In this document: positions 58,992 through 64,000 of the stretch, in pieces
How the letters are laid out: each line of letters starts with the position of its first letter
Position numbering within the stretch: position 1 is the first letter of the stretch
Assembly (NCBI GenBank): GCA_964463655.1
Contig: CAYXDG010000004.1
Location: forward strand, 1 to 64,000
Reading direction: 5' to 3'
DNA from: Halothece sp964463655
Lineage (GTDB): Bacteria; Cyanobacteriota; Cyanobacteriia; Cyanobacteriales; Rubidibacteraceae
DNA length: 64,000 bases
Position numbers and translations under genes: made by a program
The notes under the pieces: generated by a model
The model's input: only the letters and a program-made list of their open reading frames with translations
Told to the model about the DNA's origin: nothing
The model's database searches: none

Positions 58992-60527
58992 ATGATCAAA
59001 AACGTAATTTTGAAAAGCAAAATTAATCCAAAACAACTCTCTTTTATTTTCCTAGTTTTAGGGATTTCAGTTCGTTTGATACAATATCTAAATAATCGTT
59101 CTCTTTGGGCTGACGAGGCGACTTTAGCATTAAACATTATCGAACGTTCTTACTTAGAATTATTGCAACCCTTAGACTATGATCAAGGCGCACCTGTTGG
59201 CTTCTTATTATTGACAAAATTCATCGTCCAATGGGGAGGAAATAATGAGTATTCCTTGCGATTCCTTCCGTTATTAAGTGGTATTTTTTCCTTAATCATT
59301 TTCTATCAACTGGCTAGTTACTGCTTATCAAAATGGTCAGTTCCAATTGCAGTTAGTTTATTGGCGACTCTTGAACATTTATTTTATTACAGTTTTGAGT
59401 TTAAACAATACGCGATCGATGTTTTGATAGCTTTATTTTTGGTTTGGATATTTTTACCCAACTTCGATCAAAGATTAACTCAGAAACATATTGTAATGTA
59501 TAGTTTATTTGGGGCGATCGCAATTTGGTTTTCTCATCCTGTCGTTTTTGTTTTAGCAGGAATTGGCTTAACAACTTTACTACACACTGGGAAGAGTCGT
59601 AACTTTCAAAAATTCAAACATTGGGGAATTATTTATATAACTTGGTTAATCAGTTTTGTCAGTTTTTATTTTGTTTCTATTCGTAGTTTAACCAGCAATG
59701 ATACTCTTATGACCTCTTGGAGAGATGCTTTTCCTGATTCAATATTTGATCTAATTTGGGGTTTAGATGCGTTGGGAAAATTCTTTTATGATCCTCTAGG
59801 GTTTGTTGGGATTACAGATGGAATTGCTATTGTTACTTTTTTAATTGGCTGTATCTATTACTTTAATCAGAAAAGAACAATTTTCTATTTTCTTCTCTCT
59901 CCTCTATTCTTGACTTTATTAGCGAGTTATCTACACCAGTTTCCTTTTCGAGGAAGATTAGTTTTATTTCTAACTCCCTTTATAATTTTGTTCATTGCTG
60001 AAGGAATACTGATTTGGATTCAAAACTCAAAATATCGAATTATACAAGCACTAGGAATCTTGGTATTACTAGCCCTAACTGTACCGCCTTTTCTGGAAAC
60101 AACACCTTTTTTATTTAAACCCTACTATCAAGAAGAAATCAAGCCTGTTCTCAGCTATATTGAACAACATAAACAACTCGAAGAATCATTATATGTTTAT
60201 CAAAGAGGAAGGTATCAGTTTCTTTATTATGCGCCTAAATATGGTTATGAGAAAGGAGATTATATTTTAGGCGTAGATGACTTAGACCATCTTGATGGTT
60301 ATCACTTATCTAAAGCAGAAATCGCAAGATATAAACAAGACATTAATGCTTTACGAGGACAGAAAGTTTGGTTTCTTTTTTCTCACTCTGATATTGCATC
60401 TGAAAATGAAATGATGGAAAATTATTTAGATCAAGTGGGTCAAAAAATTGACGAGTTTTCTAGCATCGGTGCATTTACATATTTATATGATTTATATCAG
60501 GTTCGCTCAATCAATGATCAAAAGTAG
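58992..60527 (+). CDS. GT39/PMT-like membrane glycosyltransferase
   Basis: A 511-residue multi-spanning protein with about 9-11 helices. NRSLWADEATLALNIIERSYLELLQPLDYDQGAPVGFLLLTK, in the first outside loop, holds the acidic WADEA motif of GT39/ArnT-type enzymes, with the second acidic patch in EYSLRFLPLLSGI. The C-terminal 130 residues form a soluble domain (VLSYIEQHKQLEESLYVYQRG). These enzymes transfer a sugar from a lipid carrier outside the cytoplasmic membrane. Starts 12 bp after the upstream gene. Confidence 0.8.
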   Translation: MIKNVILKSKINPKQLSFIFLVLGISVRLIQYLNNRSLWADEATLALNIIERSYLELLQPLDYDQGAPVGFLLLTKFIVQWGGNNEYSLRFLPLLSGIFSLIIFYQLASYCLSKWSVPIAVSLLATLEHLFYYSFEFKQYAIDVLIALFLVWIFLPNFDQRLTQKHIVMYSLFGAIAIWFSHPVVFVLAGIGLTTLLHTGKSRNFQKFKHWGIIYITWLISFVSFYFVSIRSLTSNDTLMTSWRDAFPDSIFDLIWGLDALGKFFYDPLGFVGITDGIAIVTFLIGCIYYFNQKRTIFYFLLSPLFLTLLASYLHQFPFRGRLVLFLTPFIILFIAEGILIWIQNSKYRIIQALGILVLLALTVPPFLETTPFLFKPYYQEEIKPVLSYIEQHKQLEESLYVYQRGRYQFLYYAPKYGYEKGDYILGVDDLDHLDGYHLSKAEIARYKQDINALRGQKVWFLFSHSDIASENEMMENYLDQVGQKIDEFSSIGAFTYLYDLYQVRSINDQK

Positions 60528-60574
60528 GTTGGGGTAGAGACTTTCCCTGAAACGTCTCCACGGGAAACCCAACA
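60527..60574. repeat. dispersed GTTGGG...ACCCAAC palindromic element
   Basis: GTTGGGG (60528-60534) faces ACCCAAC (60567-60573), with a nested GTAGAGAC/GTCTCCAC pair resembling the TGTAGAGAC...GTCTCTACA element at 9654-9683. A second GTTGGGT...ACCCAAC copy lies at 61918-61944. Confidence 0.6.
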
Positions 60575-60634
60575 CAAATTATAAGCAATTACCTGAAGCT
60601 GATATTACGTTAATTCGAGGGTTGATTAAATAGC

Positions 60635-61561
60635 ATGAAAAAATTAATCTCAATTATAGTTAGTCTCTTCCTTTTAGCTGTCCTTTATCTAAGAATAGAT
60701 TTAAACGCCTTGCTAGCGGTTTTTGAAAGCAGCGATCGCGCTTGGATGATGCTAGGATTAGGAATGGTAATTCCGATAACCATGTTAACCGCTTGGCGAC
60801 TCCAACAACTGACTCCAAAACAAGCAAAGTTAACGTTTGCAGAGGGAAACCGTTTGATTTTAGCAGCCAGTGTCTTAAATATGGTTTTACCCTCCAAAAT
60901 GGGGGATATTGCTAAAGCCTACTTTATCCAAAAACGCGGATCATTAACAGGATCATTAGCCTTATCTTTAGTGGTATTTGAGAAAACCTGCGACTTACTT
61001 TCCCTATTATTCTGGTGTGTCTTTGGCTTAGTCTTGTATCCTGAAAAAGGTTGGTTATTTTGGGGAATGACGGCGATCGTTGCTAGTGGTTTATTGCTAG
61101 GACTCTTTTTAATCGCTTCTCGTTGGTTTGCTGATTTCTGTTTTAATTGCGGACAAGAGATAGCGCCGAAAAAAATGGGAGAAAAATTGCAAAACCTACA
61201 AACTTCTTGGGGAGAAATGCACAGTTATTTTTGGCGCGATCGCGCACAACTTTTCCGCATCACCCTAACTTCAATTTTCCTCTGGTTTCTACACTTATTT
61301 CAAATCTGGTTATTTGTTCTTGCGTTGAATGCTTGGACTCCTTTTTTAGTAAACTTAGCCTTAGCCCCGTTAGCAATTTTAGCAGGATTATTGCCTTTAA
61401 CCTTTGCAGGAATTGGCACAAGGGATGCAGCGATCGTCTTTTTTTATAGTAATTATTTAGACCCCCCCACCGCAGCCGCATTAGGATTACTTTACACCTC
61501 TCGCTATTTTATTCCCGCCGTTGCAGGATTACCCTTTATGGAAAGGTATGTTAGCAATTAA
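60635..61561 (+). CDS. UPF0104/lysylphosphatidylglycerol-synthase-TM family protein (flippase-like)
   Basis: A 308-residue protein of the LPG_synthase_TM (DUF/UPF0104) family with about seven helices (IIVSLFLLAVLYLRI, VLNMVLPSKMGDIAKAYFI, FLWFLHLFQIWLFVLAL, PLAILAGLLPLTFAGIGTRDAAIVFFY). The GDIAKAYF and FAGIGTRDAA blocks are the family hallmark. Members flip lipids or lipid-linked sugars. It follows the GT39-like gene after about 107 bp, which supports a role in the same surface-glycan path. Confidence 0.85.
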   Translation: MKKLISIIVSLFLLAVLYLRIDLNALLAVFESSDRAWMMLGLGMVIPITMLTAWRLQQLTPKQAKLTFAEGNRLILAASVLNMVLPSKMGDIAKAYFIQKRGSLTGSLALSLVVFEKTCDLLSLLFWCVFGLVLYPEKGWLFWGMTAIVASGLLLGLFLIASRWFADFCFNCGQEIAPKKMGEKLQNLQTSWGEMHSYFWRDRAQLFRITLTSIFLWFLHLFQIWLFVLALNAWTPFLVNLALAPLAILAGLLPLTFAGIGTRDAAIVFFYSNYLDPPTAAALGLLYTSRYFIPAVAGLPFMERYVSN

Positions 61562-61676
61562 GAAATAACTTACTTTACCTAAAAGCACAGTCACTGAACA
61601 AAGCGATCGCCCTTGTAGATATTTTTCAGCAAATCTTGATATCCTAGAAACTAACTAGACTTAAGAAATCAATCAA

Positions 61677-61904
61677 ATGACAATCGAACAACTTTTAGAA
61701 ATTATCTCCCTTGCTTCTGCAATTTTATTAATTGTCCTTGTCCTCCTCCACTCTCCCAAAAGCGACGGTTTAGGCGGATTAAGTGGTCAAGCAGAACTTT
61801 TTACCAGCACGAAAAGCGCTGAGAAAACCTTAAACCGCATTACCTGGGCATTAGGGTTGGTATTTATCAGCACCACAATTATCTTAAGCGCTGGTTGGAT
61901 TTAA
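61677..61904 (+). CDS. secG: protein translocase subunit SecG
   Basis: A 75-residue SecG: a first helix (IISLASAILLIVLVLLHSPKSDGLGGLSG), then TSTKSAEKTLNRITWALGLVFISTTIIL as the second helix. GGLSGQAELFTS is the family loop. It is an accessory of the SecYEG channel in the cytoplasmic and thylakoid membranes. Length is normal for cyanobacteria. A dispersed palindrome follows at 61918-61944. Confidence 0.95.
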   Translation: MTIEQLLEIISLASAILLIVLVLLHSPKSDGLGGLSGQAELFTSTKSAEKTLNRITWALGLVFISTTIILSAGWI

Positions 61905-61917
61905 TCTCAGTAGGTAG

Positions 61918-61944
61918 GTTGGGTAGAGCGAAGCAAAACCCAAC
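61918..61944. repeat. GTTGGGT...ACCCAAC palindromic element after secG
   Basis: A perfect 7-bp stem (61918-61924 and 61938-61944) around AGAGCGAAGCAAA. It belongs to the same dispersed type as 60527-60574 and may act as a transcript end. Confidence 0.6.
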
Positions 61945-62077
61945 ATTTCCCACTCATCACCTGAGTTTTTGGGTAATGGAATATAGGGAGCAAAATGCTC
62001 CCACTGCGATCAACCTAATAGTTTTTATTGGGAATGACTATATGGCAATCTGGAATTAACCATCAGATAACCGTTCA

Positions 62078-64000
62078 TTAAATCGTTAAAATCCCTTGAG
62101 GTTTAACTGACAATAACTGACGCTGATGGAGTCCATGCTGGTCTAAAATGGCGTTTGCTGCTAAAAAGCCACTACTGACCGCCCGTTCCATTAAACCACA
62201 GGGAAAGGGCATTTTCACCCAATCTCCTGCAAAAAAGAGATTCGCCATCTCCGTTTCTGTCGTCGGACGATTCTCATAACTGCCCGGAGGATACCCAGAA
62301 AAGTTCTTTTGATTGACTAATTCTCGATGTAACATCGTCGCACCCGCAAGGGGGGGGACAAGATGGTATAGTTCCTTTTCAAAGGTATTCAGCAGGGTAT
62401 CTTGATCGGGAAACTCCTTCTCAGAATAGCAGTAAGCGTGCAGTTCCACCACGCTTCCTCCTGTTTTTTGATGCCAAGCAATGTATTCTTCTTGGATGCG
62501 ATGATAGAGACAGATGCTATCAATGAGGTGATAGCCACTCAGAGAGGTGAAGTGGCTGTGTTCCCATTCAAAATCGCGATCGAACCAGAATCTCGCCACC
62601 GCAAAGGGATCAGCAACGGCTAAGTTTTGGATTTTTTGAACCTGTTTTTGATTAATCTCTCCTTCTGCAAGGGAGAATAAATGTTTCACCCCTGGAACAT
62701 CAGTCGCAAAGACAAAATAATCGGCGCTTAAATTGTATTCCCTTTGATCTGTTCCTTTAATTCCTGCTAACTGAACTGCATTTTTGTCTCGTTGAACGAC
62801 TTGTAAACGGGGTAAATCTTGTTTTGCCGGACCGCTTAAGACACGACCATCTGAGGCAAATAAAGACCCGTGACAGGGACATAAAAACTGTCCATCTGCT
62901 TGTCTTTTGACCGTACAGCCTTGATGGGTACAAGTGAGGGAAATGGCTTCTTCTTCCCTGACCGCATAAACGCGATCGCCTGCCCCATAATAACTCACTG
63001 CTTCCTCGTTCAGGTGAGGATTTTTTTCTACCCAGAAGGGCGCTTTGGGGACACTCATTCCTGGTTGGTAATCAAGACTGATGATTTTCTGGTCTTGACA
63101 GTGGAGTTTGGTCACTTCTGCTTCCGTAATAATCTTTCCTCCATTTTGCGCGATCGCGTTGGCAATGGGTGTGATAATACTTGTCCCCATATCATCATTC
63201 GTCCCATTAAACGCCAGTCCTTCAGGATTCCCAAAAAAGTAGAAGTGGAAAAACTGCATTAGTTCCCCCACACTTAACTTTTCTGGCGCATTGAGACTAG
63301 ACTTAGCAAAGGGGAGAAAATACAAATCATACAATCCTCTGGGGAAACTGCCTTCCACCCAGTCTGCGACAGAGATATCATCCAATCTTTCAAAACTATT
63401 GGGAATCCTAAAGCCACCAATCTCGCGGAAGACTTCCCAATGTTTCGGATCACTGAGATTGATTCCCCAATGCAAAAGATTAGATGAAGATATGGCTAAA
63501 TCGACGATATTCCAAGGAAAAGCGGAATGGTTGGGACGGAAAACTTCAGGGTTATATTCCCCATCGCGGAAGACAACGGAATAAAAGTCTAATGAGTGAA
63601 GATTATCTTTAATGCGGATTTCTTCTAAAAGGCGATTAAAGTTGTAGTATTGAGGGAAGAAGCCGTGAAACCCATGTTCCATGCGGAAGGTTTCTTCTCC
63701 TACTTGCACTTCCCAGCTTGCGATTTTTCCTCCTAGCTGTGGCGATTTCTCCAGTAGGGTGACTTGAAAACCACGTTGGCTGAGTTCGTAAGCACAGGCT
63801 AACCCTGCTAATCCAGCACCGACGACGACGACACTTTTTGGACTTTGGAGGGAACTGGGAAGACCCCCCTGGCTCCCCCCACTCGTGGGGGGATGTAAGG
63901 GGGGCGCGATCGCGGGTTGGGGTTTCACAAGGCGAGAATACCCGATCGTGCCTGTTACGGTTCCAACCCCTAATAATTTTAGAAGTCTTCGGCGAGAAAT
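62078..64000 (-). CDS. Tat-exported FAD-dependent, carotenoid-desaturase-like oxidoreductase with inserted Rieske domain (5'-truncated by window)
   Basis: The frame is open to the window edge, at least 640 residues. Upstream of the GTG at 63928 it reads ISRRRLLKLLGVGTVTGTIG, a twin-arginine signal (SRRRLLK then a hydrophobic h-region), so that GTG is not the real start, which lies beyond 64000. A repeat-encoded Pro/Gly/Ser linker follows, then an FAD motif (VVVGAGLAGLACAYELSQRG), EHGFHGFFPQYYNFNRLL as in CrtU/CruE-type beta-carotene desaturase/methyltransferases, and an inserted Rieske domain (CTHQGC...CPCHGS). The C-terminal FAD block LFFAGDWVKMPFPCGLMERAV is intact. Aromatic carotenoid synthesis is possible; substrate unproven. 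Confidence 0.8.
   Translation of the reverse strand: MSRRRLLKLLGVGTVTGTIGYSRLVKPQPAIAPPLHPPTSGGSQGGLPSSLQSPKSVVVVGAGLAGLACAYELSQRGFQVTLLEKSPQLGGKIASWEVQVGEETFRMEHGFHGFFPQYYNFNRLLEEIRIKDNLHSLDFYSVVFRDGEYNPEVFRPNHSAFPWNIVDLAISSSNLLHWGINLSDPKHWEVFREIGGFRIPNSFERLDDISVADWVEGSFPRGLYDLYFLPFAKSSLNAPEKLSVGELMQFFHFYFFGNPEGLAFNGTNDDMGTSIITPIANAIAQNGGKIITEAEVTKLHCQDQKIISLDYQPGMSVPKAPFWVEKNPHLNEEAVSYYGAGDRVYAVREEEAISLTCTHQGCTVKRQADGQFLCPCHGSLFASDGRVLSGPAKQDLPRLQVVQRDKNAVQLAGIKGTDQREYNLSADYFVFATDVPGVKHLFSLAEGEINQKQVQKIQNLAVADPFAVARFWFDRDFEWEHSHFTSLSGYHLIDSICLYHRIQEEYIAWHQKTGGSVVELHAYCYSEKEFPDQDTLLNTFEKELYHLVPPLAGATMLHRELVNQKNFSGYPPGSYENRPTTETEMANLFFAGDWVKMPFPCGLMERAVSSGFLAANAILDQHGLHQRQLLSVKPQGILTI
63855..63906. 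repeat. G/C-rich dispersed repeat inside the FAD/Rieske gene
   Basis: CCCCCCTGGCTCCCCCCACTCGTGGGGGG plus ATGTAAGGGGGG forms a long hairpin. A shortened relative (CCCCCCAAGTGTGGGGGG) lies near 37168-37190. In the minus-strand reading frame it encodes LHPPTSGGSQGG in the linker between the Tat signal and the FAD domain, so it is tolerated in coding DNA. Confidence 0.65.

Noticed and set aside
62078..63928. FAD/Rieske gene starting at GTG 63928
   Set aside because: The frame continues upstream with a twin-arginine signal, so the GTG is internal.

Overview
The window is chromosomal DNA from a cyanobacterium. The evidence is the very frequent GCGATCGC (HIP1-type) octamer on both strands and the gene set: zeta-carotene desaturase, a high-light-inducible protein with an HLR1-like box, a CURT1/CAAD thylakoid protein, a CRR7-like NDH-1 protein, a group 1 sigma factor, PATAN-domain response regulators and three Uma2 proteins. 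A unicellular, perhaps halotolerant, lineage is plausible, but the species cannot be fixed from the sequence alone.

Layout. 1-0.8 kb: scar in which a TnpB C-terminal remnant is fused to a truncated quinone oxidoreductase. 0.8-8.4 kb: housekeeping and signalling genes, including a hybrid histidine kinase, an M48 peptidase whose 3' end lies inside a tRNA-Leu, and a hot-dog thioesterase. 8.5-15.4 kb: a MITE-like element, tsaE, zds with its SRPBCC partner, two Uma2 genes, recR (no canonical start codon) and a SirB1-like gene. 15.7-22.6 kb: a multi-TM channel-like protein, Uma2, DoxX, uvrB, a cupin and a 20-residue repeat protein. 22.6-31.6 kb: a large TamB-type envelope protein, a CBS/coiled-coil protein and rpoD (sigA). 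31.7-42.8 kb: hli, a TagA/CpsF glycosyltransferase, a Nit-type amidase, an acyl-activating enzyme, a glutathione-dependent formaldehyde detoxification set, CRR7 and aspA. 43-53 kb: a Pil/Tax-type phototaxis or motility cluster (two PilG-like, PilH-like, CheW, two chemoreceptors) without a CheA gene. 53-64 kb: mutY, a Crp-like regulator, infC, a cell-surface polysaccharide-like trio, secG and a Tat-exported FAD/Rieske oxidoreductase.

The most interesting signals are: (i) a 743-bp tract, identical by eye, shared by the two adjacent chemoreceptors, covering a GAF domain in which Asp sits where bilin-binding relatives have the canonical Cys; (ii) AACAAAT-type heptamer arrays placed directly 5' of at least three start codons in the same sense, one of which also encodes the CheW C-terminus; (iii) the peptidase/tRNA overlap; (iv) recR with only ACG, ATT or CTG available as start; (v) the Tat signal on the Rieske/carotenoid-desaturase-like protein, followed by a linker encoded by a dispersed repeat. 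I did not see a defence island, prophage, CRISPR array or biosynthetic cluster.
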